A program made the position numbers and the translations under genes. From positions 62,001 through 126,000 of the forward strand of contig NZ_JAKZFT010000004.1 in NCBI RefSeq assembly GCF_022808985.1: DNA of 64,000 nt, written 5' to 3'. Position 1 is the first letter of the stretch. Every line of letters starts with the position of its first letter. Origin of the DNA: Geotalea sp. SG265. Lineage in GTDB: Bacteria; Desulfobacterota; Desulfuromonadia; Geobacterales; Geobacteraceae. The notes below the pieces were generated by a model that saw only the letters and a list, made by a program, of their open reading frames with translations, searched no databases and was not told the DNA's origin. Of the stretch, positions 1 through 11,074 are shown in pieces.

Positions 1-810
1 GGCATCCAGGGGCTCGACACCCGCGCCCTGACCCGGCACCTGCGAGACCATGGTGCCCAGAACGGCATCATCTCCACCACAGATTTCGATCCGGAGAGCC
101 TGGTGAAAAAGGCCCGGGGGATCCCGAGCATGGCCGGCCTGGATCTGGCTTCCGGCGTCAGCACCGACAAGCCATATCACTGGACCCAGGGGCTGTGGGA
201 CCTGGAGGGGGGCTACCCGGAAGTCGATCCGAAAAACCTCAAGTACAAGGTGGTGGCCTACGATTTCGGCATCAAGTACAACATCCTCCGCTGCCTGGTG
301 GATGCGGGCTGCGATGTGACGGTAGTTCCCGCCACCTTCCCGGCGGAGGAGGCGCTGGCCATGAACCCGGACGGCATCTTTCTCTCCAACGGCCCCGGTG
401 ATCCGGAGCCCCTGGTCAAGGTGCAGGAAGAGATCCGTAAGTTCGTCGGCAAGAAGCCGATCTTCGGCATCTGCCTGGGTCATCAGCTCCTGGGACTCGC
501 CCTGGGTGGCAAAACCGTGAAGCTGAAATTCGGCAACCACGGCTCCAACTTGCCGGTCATGGATATGGAAACGCGCAAGGTGGAGATCACCGCCCAGAAC
601 CACGGCTTTGCCGTCGATCTGGATTCACTGGGTGATGTGGCCTGTCTGGGGCACGAGAACCTGAACGACCAGACCGTCGAGGGCATCAGGCACTGCAAAC
701 TGCCCATATACTCCGTCCAGCATCATCCGGAGGCGTCGCCGGGGCCGCACGACTCACACTATTTGTTTGCGCGGTTTACCCAATTGATGGAATGCCATAA
801 GGCACTGTAA
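1..810 (+). CDS. carA: Carbamoyl-phosphate synthase small subunit (5' end outside window)
   Basis: This is the glutamine amidotransferase subunit that supplies ammonia from glutamine to CarB for arginine and pyrimidine synthesis. The reading frame is open from base 1, so the gene starts upstream; the GTG at 103 is internal. The class I amidotransferase triad is visible: the nucleophile Cys in GICLGHQ (codon at 472) and the His and Glu of QHHPEASPGPHD near 718-750. The small-domain sequence before it (GLDTRALTRHLRD) also fits CarA. The segment FGNHGSNLPV has Leu where the E. coli enzyme has His. carB lies 1.4 kb downstream, separated by two unrelated genes. Only the N-terminal part is missing. 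Confidence 0.97.
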   Translation, partial: GIQGLDTRALTRHLRDHGAQNGIISTTDFDPESLVKKARGIPSMAGLDLASGVSTDKPYHWTQGLWDLEGGYPEVDPKNLKYKVVAYDFGIKYNILRCLVDAGCDVTVVPATFPAEEALAMNPDGIFLSNGPGDPEPLVKVQEEIRKFVGKKPIFGICLGHQLLGLALGGKTVKLKFGNHGSNLPVMDMETRKVEITAQNHGFAVDLDSLGDVACLGHENLNDQTVEGIRHCKLPIYSVQHHPEASPGPHDSHYLFARFTQLMECHKAL

Positions 811-880
811 GGAGTAAGGAGTGAGGTGTGAGGAAAAGACAATGGATCAAACCTCACTCCTCGCGCCTCACTCCTCACCG
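809..880. repeat. Self-complementary array of 7-nt units at the carA 3' end
   Basis: The left arm (809-832) is built of units close to AAGGAGT/GAGGTGT. The right arm (851-880) is built of the complementary units CCTCACT/CCTCGCG/CCTCACC. The two arms can pair into an imperfect long hairpin around 833-850. The array supplies the Shine-Dalgarno-like sequence and the first about 20 codons of the following gene. Comparable arrays of other 7- or 9-mers lie at 5967-5999, 8542-8608 and 11537-11580. Confidence 0.6.
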
Positions 881-1807
881 ATGAGCTACCTCGATCTTTT
901 TCAATCTGGTGAATTGCTACAGCGCATCTGCGCTGCATGGCAACGGCTGCAGAGCTGCGATCTCTGCCCCCATGACTGTGGGATCAACCGGCTGTCCGGA
1001 GAAACTGGGATCTGCCGCAGCGGTGCTTTGCCCAAAATTGCCTCGGCTAATGTCCATCGGGGAGAGGAGCCGCCAATCTCCGGCAGCCGCGGCTCGGGAA
1101 CGATCTTCTTTTCCAACTGCAACCTCTCCTGTCGCTTCTGCCAGAACTTCCCCATCAGCCAACTGGGCAATGGTGGAGAGCTGAGCATCCGGGAGCTGGC
1201 AGAGAAGATGCTCAAGCTGCAACGGCAACGGGTGCACAACATCAACCTGGTTACGCCAAGCCATTTTCTGCCCCAGTTTCTGGCTGCGCTGTACATAGCC
1301 ATAAAGGAAGGCTTCAATCTTCCCATCGTCTGGAATTCCAACGGCTATGAGAACGTGGATGTCCTGCAGCTGCTCGACGGAGTTGTGGATATTTATCTGC
1401 CGGACATGAAATATGCGGATGATGCTCCCGCCAGAGCCCTTTCCGGCGCGCCGGGTTATGCCGGGATCAATCGTCTGGCGGTGCGCGAAATGCTGCGCCA
1501 GGTTGGCCACCTGCAGGTTGATGATGAAGGCATCGGCACCCGTGGTTTGATCGTGCGGCACCTGGTTCTGCCGAACCAGCAGGCGGGAAGCACCAAGACA
1601 CTCCCCTGGATTGCCGAAAACCTTGGAGAGGCAACCCATGTGGCGCTGATGAGCCAATATTTTCCAGCCCATATGGCCTTGGCAACGCCGGGCATCGATC
1701 GGGCACTTAACGCCGATGAGTATGACGCAGCGGTGGAGGCTTTGGAGGAGGCGGGCTTGGAAAACGGCTGGGTGCAGGAGCTGGAAAAGGAGCGCCGACC
1801 GGTATGA
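821..1807 (+). CDS. Radical SAM protein, PflX-like (pyruvate formate-lyase activase homologue)
   Basis: An iron-sulfur enzyme expected to cleave S-adenosylmethionine; its substrate is unknown. The cluster motif CNLSCRFC (Cys100, 104, 107 counting from GTG 821) is the radical SAM CxxxCxxC. An N-terminal Cys set (46, 49, 53, 65; CDLCPHDC...GIC) is typical of the COG1313 PflX group. GTG 821 has AAGGAG 6 nt upstream, and ATG 842 and ATG 881 are alternatives. The first 20 codons lie in the heptamer repeat array, and family-like sequence begins at MSYLDLF (881), so 881 may be the ancestral start. It overlaps the next gene by 4 nt and is probably cotranscribed with carA. Confidence 0.85.
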   Translation: MRCEEKTMDQTSLLAPHSSPMSYLDLFQSGELLQRICAAWQRLQSCDLCPHDCGINRLSGETGICRSGALPKIASANVHRGEEPPISGSRGSGTIFFSNCNLSCRFCQNFPISQLGNGGELSIRELAEKMLKLQRQRVHNINLVTPSHFLPQFLAALYIAIKEGFNLPIVWNSNGYENVDVLQLLDGVVDIYLPDMKYADDAPARALSGAPGYAGINRLAVREMLRQVGHLQVDDEGIGTRGLIVRHLVLPNQQAGSTKTLPWIAENLGEATHVALMSQYFPAHMALATPGIDRALNADEYDAAVEALEEAGLENGWVQELEKERRPV

Positions 1808-2133
1808 GAACGGTTGTTCTATTGATCATCTCCAACGTCTTCATGACCTTTGCCTGGTATGCGCACCTGAAGAACCTGCAAAACCGGCACTGGCTGATAG
1901 CCGTGGTCGTCTCCTGGGGGATCGCCTTTTTCGAATACCTGGTGCAGGTCCCGGCCAACCGGATCGGCTATCGCGGCAGTTATACCCTGGCGCAGCTGAA
2001 GATCACCCAGGAGGTGATCACCTTGAGCGTCTTCGTCCCTTTCGCGGTATTGTACATGGGGGCGCCGCTCAAACTGGACTATTTATGGGCCGGATTTTGC
2101 CTCGCCGGCGCTGTTTATTTTATTTTCAGATAA
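1804..2133 (+). CDS. DUF486 family small membrane protein
   Basis: A 109-residue hydrophobic protein with about four membrane segments. It matches the DUF486 family (COG3169), which is related to small DMT-type transporters; the motif NVFMTFAWYAHLKN near the N-terminus is characteristic. The ATG overlaps the stop of the radical SAM gene (ATGA), suggesting translational coupling. No transported substrate can be inferred. carB begins 34 nt downstream. Confidence 0.8.
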   Translation: MRTVVLLIISNVFMTFAWYAHLKNLQNRHWLIAVVVSWGIAFFEYLVQVPANRIGYRGSYTLAQLKITQEVITLSVFVPFAVLYMGAPLKLDYLWAGFCLAGAVYFIFR

Positions 2134-2167
2134 TGGATCGGTTTAAATCATAAAGGAGTTGTAGAGC

Positions 2168-5410
<3,243 letters not shown>

Positions 5411-5438
5411 TCTCTCAAAACTAATTCGGAAGTGTTAT

Positions 5439-5461
5439 GGGGCGGCTCAATGGGCTGCCCC
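5439..5461 (+). other. GC-rich hairpin between carB and greA
   Basis: GGGGCGG (5439-5445) can pair with CTGCCCC (5455-5461), including one G-U pair. No T-run follows, so this is not a standard intrinsic terminator. It may be an attenuating or mRNA-processing hairpin 28 nt before the greA start. Confidence 0.3.
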
Positions 5462-5489
5462 GTAAAGTTACTGAAGGAGTAATACCACA

Positions 5490-5966
5490 ATGTCACAGTC
5501 CGTACCGTTAACCAAAGAAAGCTACGAGTGCCTGCAGGAAGAGCTGAAACGGCTCATCAAGGAAGAGCGCCCCAAGGTGATACAGGACATCGCCGAAGCC
5601 AGGTCCCATGGTGACCTCTCCGAAAACGCCGAGTACGATGCGGCCAAGCACCGCCAGGGCTTCATCGAAGGCCGAATCCTTGAGCTGCAGGATAAGCTGG
5701 CTCGGGCCTACGTGGTAGATCTCTCCAACCTCAAGCCGGACAAGGTCGTTTTCGGGGCTACCGTCACCGTCTACGATACCGCCAGCGAAGAGGAAGTGAC
5801 GTACAAGATCGTCGGTGAGGACGAAGCGGACATCAAGCTGGGCAAGATCTCCTGCACCTCCCCCGTCGGCAAGGCCTTCATCGGCCACAAGCTGGATGAC
5901 ACCGTCAAGGTCAACGTCCCATCAGGCCTGAGGGAATACGAAATCATCGATATCAAGTACGAATAG
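5490..5966 (+). CDS. greA: Transcription elongation factor GreA
   Basis: A 158-residue GreA that rescues backtracked RNA polymerase by stimulating cleavage of the 3' end of the transcript. The N-terminal coiled coil carries the acidic tip signature RSHGDLSENAEYDAAK (about residues 37-52). The C-terminal FKBP-like domain ends in SPVGKAFIGHKLDD followed by a basic/aromatic tail. GAAGGAG about 11 nt upstream fixes the start. It follows carB, a common arrangement in Geobacter-like genomes. Confidence 0.97.
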   Translation: MSQSVPLTKESYECLQEELKRLIKEERPKVIQDIAEARSHGDLSENAEYDAAKHRQGFIEGRILELQDKLARAYVVDLSNLKPDKVVFGATVTVYDTASEEEVTYKIVGEDEADIKLGKISCTSPVGKAFIGHKLDDTVKVNVPSGLREYEIIDIKYE

Positions 5967-5999
5967 TCAGTTAATGGTTGATAGTGATTGGTAACTGGC
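5967..5999. repeat. Short array of 7-nt units after greA
   Basis: Immediately after the greA stop, four to five degenerate 7-mers follow one another (TAGTCAG, TTAATGG, TTGATAG, TGATTGG, TAACTGG). No complementary arm is seen here, unlike the arrays at 809-880 and 8542-8608. Confidence 0.4.
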
Positions 6000-6025
6000 A
6001 AAACAATCAAAGAGCGAGGTAGAAA

Positions 6026-6223
6026 ATGAGTCAACAAATTACCAAGGATATGACTTTTGCCCAGGTGATGCGCCTGCATCCAGACGTGGTGAAGGTGCTG
6101 GCAAAATACAATCTCGGCTGCGTCGGCTGCATGGGCGCCCAGAACGAGTCCCTGGAGCAGGGCTGCAACGCCCATGGGCTCAACGTTGACGATGTGGTCA
6201 AGGACCTGAATGCAATTTTCTAG
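6026..6223 (+). CDS. DUF1858 domain protein (small CxxC protein)
   Basis: A 65-residue protein of the DUF1858 family (hybrid-cluster-associated disulfide domain). It shows the family layout: a helical start (MTFAQVMRLHPDVVKVLAKYN) followed by GCVGCMGA, whose CxxC could bind metal or form a disulfide. The function is unknown; the family is common in anaerobes. AGAGCGAGG upstream is a weak Shine-Dalgarno. A paralogue is encoded at 17029-17223. A terminator follows directly. Confidence 0.85.
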   Translation: MSQQITKDMTFAQVMRLHPDVVKVLAKYNLGCVGCMGAQNESLEQGCNAHGLNVDDVVKDLNAIF

Positions 6224-6249
6224 GCCCTGCACGCTGTTATTCCCTCACA

Positions 6250-6287
6250 AAAAAGCCGCAGTCTGCTCCGCGCTGACTGCGGCTTTT
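6250..6287 (+). terminator. Intrinsic terminator after the DUF1858 gene
   Basis: AAGCCGCAGTC (6253-6263) pairs with GACTGCGGCTT (6275-6285), with an A-run before and a T-rich run after. It can act in both directions, closing the carA-greA-DUF1858 run and the minus-strand hydrolase gene. Confidence 0.85.
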
Positions 6288-6309
6288 CTCGTTTTGTTCC
6301 TCTGATTTT

Positions 6310-7167
6310 TTATTTTGTCTGCATGGTCAGCTTTGCCTGCGGCCAGCTGAATGTTTCATTGACCTGCAGCACCTTGATGGTCGTAGCTGGGCTGGCCTTT
6401 TTCGCTTCAGCGACGAACTCTGGAGCAGTGCCCGTCAGGATCGGCAAGGCCCCGAAGTGCATGGGAATGGCCAGATCCGGGCTCACCAGCTTTACGGCCA
6501 TGGCGGCCCGGCGTGGCCCCATGGTGAAGCGGTCGCCGATGCAGACCATCATGATATCGACCTTGCCGTATTCTTTGACCAGCGCCATGTCGCTGAAAAG
6601 ATCCGTGTCCCCTGTATGGTAGATGGTTGGCCCATTCTTGATGCTGACCACCACGCCCCCCGGATTACCTGCATATTGCAGTCCTCTGGGATAACTGCTA
6701 TTGGCAGGAGGCTCAATGGACGAGCTATGCAGAGCGGGCACGAAAGCCACTTTCACCTCACCATCCAAAAGGGAAACCTCTCCACCGAAGTTGCCGGTGG
6801 TGCCAAAACCGAACTGCTTCTCTGGAAAGCCGCCATACTGCACCATCGCCTTGCCCAGATCGAAGCTGGCCACCAGCTGGGCACCGGTTTTTTTGGCGAT
6901 TTCAGTGCTGTCCCCAACATGATCGAAATGGCCATGGGTCACCAGGACCAGGTCTGCCTTTTTAATAGCGGCCAGAATTTCCTTTCCCTTGCTGTTTCCA
7001 GGATTGTTGATCCAGGGGTCCATATAGAGGACCTTGCCCGAGGGAGTAGTGATCCTGAAAGCTGACTGGCCATACCAGGTGATTTCCGTGGATGGAGCCG
7101 CCAGGGCGGTGGACAGAAGTGAGCTGATAAAACCAGCAGTTAAAAGAAGCAGTCGCAACAAATTCAT
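6310..7167 (-). CDS. Secreted metal-dependent hydrolase, metallo-beta-lactamase fold
   Basis: A 285-residue protein resembling the UPF0173/UlaG-like branch of metallo-beta-lactamase-fold hydrolases. The metal-binding motif THGHFDHVGD is clear, with further histidines in HTGDTD and PMHFGALP. A signal peptide (MNLLRLLLLTAGFISSLLSTALA) points to export, which is unusual for this mostly cytoplasmic group. The start is set at 7167 because AAGGAGGAAAC directly precedes that ATG; a longer frame to 7227 lacks such a site. The substrate is unknown. Confidence 0.85.
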   Translation of the reverse strand: MNLLRLLLLTAGFISSLLSTALAAPSTEITWYGQSAFRITTPSGKVLYMDPWINNPGNSKGKEILAAIKKADLVLVTHGHFDHVGDSTEIAKKTGAQLVASFDLGKAMVQYGGFPEKQFGFGTTGNFGGEVSLLDGEVKVAFVPALHSSSIEPPANSSYPRGLQYAGNPGGVVVSIKNGPTIYHTGDTDLFSDMALVKEYGKVDIMMVCIGDRFTMGPRRAAMAVKLVSPDLAIPMHFGALPILTGTAPEFVAEAKKASPATTIKVLQVNETFSWPQAKLTMQTK

Positions 7168-7284
7168 GTTTCCTCCTTGATGGGCAAGATTTACAGCAGA
7201 ATTAAAGTCGCCGTAAAAGATTATCATTTCATACCAGGTTTTCCAGGGGTTATGGAAGGCTATAGGGCATCCGGAAGTCCATCG

Positions 7285-7578
7285 CTAAAGATGGCAATGT
7301 ACCACAGCCATTCCCTTATCCTGGGGATTAAAGCCCAAGCCGGGTTTGGCAAATACGTCCCCCGTCTCCCCCAGATCCGCCATCCTTGCGACCTCAAAAA
7401 GTTTTCCGAAAATAGTTGCTCCGGTCTCGCTCTCTCCGCCCGTTTGAACGCCGCGCAGCACTTCATTTCCTGCTGTGCTGATTCCATGACACTGGGGCTC
7501 AACGATACGCAGCCGGCCATTATAGATGAACCGGAGTACGGCCCTTTTCCTGATTGCTTCACAAATGATCCTGTTCAC
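7285..7578 (-). CDS. Small WYL-domain-like protein
   Basis: A 97-residue protein resembling the isolated WYL-type domain (ligand-sensing beta fold often attached to regulators): IRKRAVLRFIYNGRLRIVEPQCHGIS, then a Gly-rich stretch and FNPQDKGM. It has no helix-turn-helix. The start is GTG 7578 with GGAGGT 6 nt upstream, which decides the frame. An extended -10 box lies at 7610-7615. It is a lone gene; its function is unknown. Confidence 0.65.
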   Translation of the reverse strand: MNRIICEAIRKRAVLRFIYNGRLRIVEPQCHGISTAGNEVLRGVQTGGESETGATIFGKLFEVARMADLGETGDVFAKPGLGFNPQDKGMAVVHCHL

Positions 7579-7609
7579 GTTGCACCTCCGGCAGGATATT
7601 TCTGTTTCA

Positions 7610-7618
7610 ATTATAACA
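7610..7618 (-). promoter_or_regulatory. Extended -10 promoter candidate for the WYL-like gene
   Basis: Read on the minus strand, TGTTATAAT gives a perfect -10 hexamer (7610-7615) with the extended TG element. No good -35 is seen. It lies 32 nt upstream of the GTG start. Confidence 0.4.
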
Positions 7619-7708
7619 ACCTGTCATACACTATTTCATATACGGTTTAATAGCTTAAAAGGCCATTCAGCTCGGGAAGGTAGCTCCGGTTTGGCCAAGA
7701 CGGTGCAA

Positions 7709-7748
7709 TAAAAAAAGCCGCTGCCAGACAAACTGGCAAAGCGGCTTC
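7709..7748 (-). terminator. Intrinsic terminator of the glutamate synthase cluster
   Basis: On the minus strand AGCCGCT-TTGCCAG and CTGGC-AGCGGCT form a long stem around a short loop, followed by a run of Ts (complement of the A-run at 7709-7716). It lies 27 nt beyond the stop of the GXGXG gene. Confidence 0.85.
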
Positions 7749-7774
7749 TCGAAGGTTAGATGATGCAGATACAA

Positions 7775-8521
7775 TTAACGCGGCATGGGACAGTACATGT
7801 TGCCGTAGGGGCGCTTGCTCTTCGGCAGCACCTTGACGAATTTCTCCTTCATCACTTCCTTCAGGTCCAGCTTGAAGTCGGCACAGTATTCCTTGAGGTA
7901 CGACTCCAACTCCTTCTTGTCCTCGGCGGTCAGATCGAAGACCCCAACCTCGGGTGACAGTTTGCCTTCGTCCACGCCGCCCCTGACGTAGATGACGCCG
8001 CCATGCATGCCGGTGCCGAAGCGGAAGCCGTGTTTAGCTTTATCGGGGCTGTCGGTGAACATGCCGAGGAGGATCAGCACCCCACCGGCCATGTATTCGC
8101 CGAAAAAGTCGCCTGCCTTGCCGCCGGCAATGAGAACCGGCCTGTTTTCATTGTAGGACTTCATGTGAATGCCCACCCGGTAGCCCACGTCCTTGAGGAT
8201 GTGGATGCGGCCACCACGCATGCCGTAGCCGAGCACGTCCCCTGCATGGCCGTGAACAACGACCCGACCGGCATTCATGGTGTTGCCGATGTTGTCCTGG
8301 GCATTGTCCTTGACTACGATGGTCGCTCCATTCATGAAGGCACCCAGGTCATTGCCCGGAACGCCGTTGACGGTAATGGTGATGGGCTTGTTGATGCCGT
8401 CGCCAATGAAGTACTGGCCGTTGACGTTGACAAGCTCCAGTTTGTCGGCCCCGCCGGCCACAGCTTCACGGATCTTGGTGTTAAGGTCCCGATAATATAC
8501 GCCATTCGCGTCGATTTTCAT
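7775..8521 (-). CDS. Glutamate synthase GXGXG-domain subunit
   Basis: This 248-residue protein corresponds to the C-terminal GXGXG (beta-helix) domain of the glutamate synthase large chain, encoded alone. Recurrent Gly patterns (GNTMNAGRVVVHGHAGDVLGYGMRGGRIHI, about residues 78-107) mark the right-handed beta-helix. In whole enzymes this domain is structural and links the amidotransferase and FMN domains. It follows the amidotransferase gene, from which it is separated by the hairpin repeat at 8542-8608, and a strong terminator comes after it. Separate subunits of this kind are known from archaea and some anaerobic bacteria. Confidence 0.9.
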   Translation of the reverse strand: MKIDANGVYYRDLNTKIREAVAGGADKLELVNVNGQYFIGDGINKPITITVNGVPGNDLGAFMNGATIVVKDNAQDNIGNTMNAGRVVVHGHAGDVLGYGMRGGRIHILKDVGYRVGIHMKSYNENRPVLIAGGKAGDFFGEYMAGGVLILLGMFTDSPDKAKHGFRFGTGMHGGVIYVRGGVDEGKLSPEVGVFDLTAEDKKELESYLKEYCADFKLDLKEVMKEKFVKVLPKSKRPYGNMYCPMPR

Positions 8522-8541
8522 TTCTCACTCCTGTTAGAAGC

Positions 8542-8608
8542 AGTTCTATGTTCTAGGTTCTATGTTTTTGGTTGTAACCTAGAACCTGGAACATAGAACT
8601 TAGAACAT
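8542..8608. repeat. Inverted array of 7-nt units (hairpin) in the glutamate synthase cluster
   Basis: The left arm has units GTTCTAT, GTTCTAG, GTTCTAT. The right arm has AACCTAG, AACCTGG, AACATAG, AACTTAG. The arms pair over 8542-8552/8590-8600 (11 bp) and 8553-8559/8576-8582 (7 bp), leaving one 7-mer bulged. It fills nearly the whole gap between two genes of one operon. Confidence 0.7.
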
Positions 8609-8610
8609 GT

Positions 8611-9726
8611 TTAAATGACACCCGGGTTCAGCTTGGCCACCACCGGCTCACCGCCGCGGGGGGACCAGACATAATCTGGGGCGGGACAGATTTCGCGGAT
8701 GGCCGCTTCTTCCGAAGCCATGTAGACGAAGTCGTCCTTGGTGGCGCAGACCAGCGGCCGGAGTTTAACGCGGTCGTTGAGGCCGATCAGGCCGTCGTTG
8801 CTTGCAAAGAGGATGGCAAAGGGACCATTGAGGAGGCCGCTGCCGTATACCTGGCGGATGGCGGTCATCAGTTGGCGGTCCTCTTCAGGGAGACGATCGA
8901 TCATGTCCCAGAAAGGGGCGGCCAGGGCCATACTGGCAAGTTCAGGGCTCAGTCCGTGCTTGCGGATGAGCAGGTCGAGCATGTAGGCGACGACCTCGGT
9001 ATCTGTGAGCATGGTGCAGAGATAGCCGTACATCTCCAGGTAGCGCTTGTTGATGCCGTAGGAGGAAATCTCGCCGTTATGGACGATGGACCAGTCCAAA
9101 AGCGTGAAAGGATGCGCTCCCCCCCACCAGCCGGGGGTGTTGGTCGGGAAGCGGTTGTGGGCGGTCCAGATATAGCCTTTGTACTCCTCAAGGCGAAAGA
9201 AATCGGCAATCTCTTCGGGATATCCGACCCCTTTGAAAGCCCCCATGTTCTTGCCCGAGGAAACGACGAAGGCGCCTTCAATCTCATTGTTGATGCGCAT
9301 CACATGGCCGACGATTATGTCTTCCACTGTCATCTTCTGGAATTCAACGGCCTCCTTGTAATCGGCCGTTTCCAGCGGTTTGACGAAGTAACGCTTGAAG
9401 GCCGGCGGATTGGCAATGGCTGCGACACGCCGTGTGGGAATCTCTTCCTGGTGCTCGACGAAGAAATGCTGCTCCAGGTATTCCTCGGTCAATTGCAGGG
9501 CAAGCCCGCTTTCGTACATGAGATGGAAGGCATAGAAATCCTTGTATCCGGGGTAAATGCCATAAGCGGCAAAACCGCCACCGAGGCCGTTGCCCCGATC
9601 ATGCATGAGGGCGATGGATTTAATGATGACATCGCCTTCCACCAGTTTCCCTGACTTGGAAATGAAGCCGGTAAGGCCGCAGTTGGAGATGTCCTTTTGA
9701 AAGTTGTGCGTTGGTTTATGTTTCAT
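8611..9726 (-). CDS. Glutamate synthase class II glutamine amidotransferase subunit
   Basis: A 371-residue stand-alone version of the N-terminal glutaminase domain of glutamate synthase; it releases ammonia from glutamine. The nucleophile Cys16 is in NCGLTGF and must become N-terminal by processing. Other Ntn-hydrolase features are AHNRFPTNT, WSIVHNGEIS and TDTEV. ATG 9726 has GGAGG 11 nt upstream; an upstream TTG (9735) is too close to that site. The four partner subunits are adjacent genes, so an assembled multi-subunit synthase is expected. Confidence 0.92.
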   Translation of the reverse strand: MKHKPTHNFQKDISNCGLTGFISKSGKLVEGDVIIKSIALMHDRGNGLGGGFAAYGIYPGYKDFYAFHLMYESGLALQLTEEYLEQHFFVEHQEEIPTRRVAAIANPPAFKRYFVKPLETADYKEAVEFQKMTVEDIIVGHVMRINNEIEGAFVVSSGKNMGAFKGVGYPEEIADFFRLEEYKGYIWTAHNRFPTNTPGWWGGAHPFTLLDWSIVHNGEISSYGINKRYLEMYGYLCTMLTDTEVVAYMLDLLIRKHGLSPELASMALAAPFWDMIDRLPEEDRQLMTAIRQVYGSGLLNGPFAILFASNDGLIGLNDRVKLRPLVCATKDDFVYMASEEAAIREICPAPDYVWSPRGGEPVVAKLNPGVI

Positions 9727-9796
9727 GAGGTGCAAATCCTCCGTTTAATCGGTACGACAGCTGTACTGGCGCAGGCGGTTACGTCGCGCCGCAGGG

Positions 9797-11074
9797 TCAG
9801 GCTACTTTCCCCTGGGGAGCAAAGAGGGTGCTGCGGATCTCCTTAGTCAGCTGGGCAAAGCCGAAATCCGTGGCCAGGAGCTGGCCCTTGAACGGGGTCA
9901 CGTCCACCTTCTCCCGGATCAGTCCGGCGAAAATGCCGGCCCGGTCCACTGCTCCCACGAGGACGGCGCCGACGACGATTTTGCCTTGGAGCACTACCTT
10001 GCGGTACTGGTACTTTTCCTGATCCAGGTAGGTGAGGATCTCGAACTTCTTTTCGTCCTGGGGATTGGTAATGCCCATGGAGATGGTCGGCACTTTAAAG
10101 AGCTCGATGGAATTCATGGCCAGACCGCCCGCATAACCCTTTTCGCTGCCGGCCATGGCGGCGCCTGCCACATCACCCTGAATATAAGCATCGGGCCAGA
10201 TTGGCATGGGATTCTTGCTCTTGGTGAAGAAATCGGCCGCTTCGGCAACGTCGCCGGCGGCAAAAATCCCTTTTACCGAGGTCTCCATCCGGTCATCAAC
10301 GACGACGCCGCGATTGACCTCGATACCGCTCCCGGACAGGAAAGAGGCGGCAGGACGGACCCCGATGGCAACGATAACGGTGTCGCAGGGTATGAAGTCG
10401 CCGGATTTGAGCGTTACGCCGGTTATCTCGGCACCTTCTCCCTCGATCTTCACCACCGTATCCTCGGTGATGACGTCGATGCCGTTGGCCTTCATCTTCT
10501 TGGCAACGATACGGCCGGCAGTGCGGTCAAAGGCGGCGGAGAGGATACGGTCGGCCAACTCGATGATGGTTACCTTCTTGTCGATCTGGTAGAGCCCTTC
10601 GGCAGCCTTGAGGCCGATGAGACCGCCGCCGATGACGACGACCCGCTTGATGTCGTAGGCAAGCTCCTTGAGCTTGGCCGCATCATCCCAGGTGGTGAAG
10701 GTGAAGATCTTTTTCTTTCCCTGCAGTCCTTCGATGGGGGGCACAAAAGGATCGCCTCCGGTGGCGATAAGCAGCTTGTCGAAGGCGATGGTTTCATTGG
10801 AAGACAGCTTCACCTGCTTCTTCTTGCTGTCCACGGCAACAACCTCTGCGCTCAGGCGGAGATCCACGCTGTTCTTCGCGTAGAAATCCTCCGGCAGGTA
10901 GGCCATCTTTTTTTCCGTGATGGTGCCGCCAAGGAGGTAGGAAATGAGGGGACGACCGTAGGCGATGCGGTTTTCCCGGGAAAGGACCGTGATGCTTCCC
11001 TTGTCGTCTTGGTTGCGGATGCTTCTGATGGCGCCTGTTGCAGCGACCGAGTTGCCGATGATGACGTATTTCAT
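9797..11074 (-). CDS. FAD-dependent NAD(P) oxidoreductase of the glutamate synthase cluster
   Basis: A 425-residue pyridine nucleotide-disulfide-type oxidoreductase (NADH oxidase/nitrite reductase NirB-like fold). The FAD-binding start is MKYVIIGNSVAATGAIRSI; the NAD(P)-binding site is VVVIGGGLIGLKAAEGL; the second FAD motif is GIFAAGDVAEA. No redox-active CxxxxC is seen, so it probably passes electrons directly to Fe-S centres. The ATG overlaps the stop of the ferredoxin gene by 4 nt, and GGAGGGG lies upstream. It likely delivers electrons through the adjacent polyferredoxin to the FMN subunit. Confidence 0.88.
   Translation of the reverse strand: MKYVIIGNSVAATGAIRSIRNQDDKGSITVLSRENRIAYGRPLISYLLGGTITEKKMAYLPEDFYAKNSVDLRLSAEVVAVDSKKKQVKLSSNETIAFDKLLIATGGDPFVPPIEGLQGKKKIFTFTTWDDAAKLKELAYDIKRVVVIGGGLIGLKAAEGLYQIDKKVTIIELADRILSAAFDRTAGRIVAKKMKANGIDVITEDTVVKIEGEGAEITGVTLKSGDFIPCDTVIVAIGVRPAASFLSGSGIEVNRGVVVDDRMETSVKGIFAAGDVAEAADFFTKSKNPMPIWPDAYIQGDVAGAAMAGSEKGYAGGLAMNSIELFKVPTISMGITNPQDEKKFEILTYLDQEKYQYRKVVLQGKIVVGAVLVGAVDRAGIFAGLIREKVDVTPFKGQLLATDFGFAQLTKEIRSTLFAPQGKVA

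Noticed and set aside
103-810. carA taken as starting at GTG 103
   Set aside because: The frame is open to base 1 and upstream codons encode conserved CarA sequence, so the gene is cut by the window edge.
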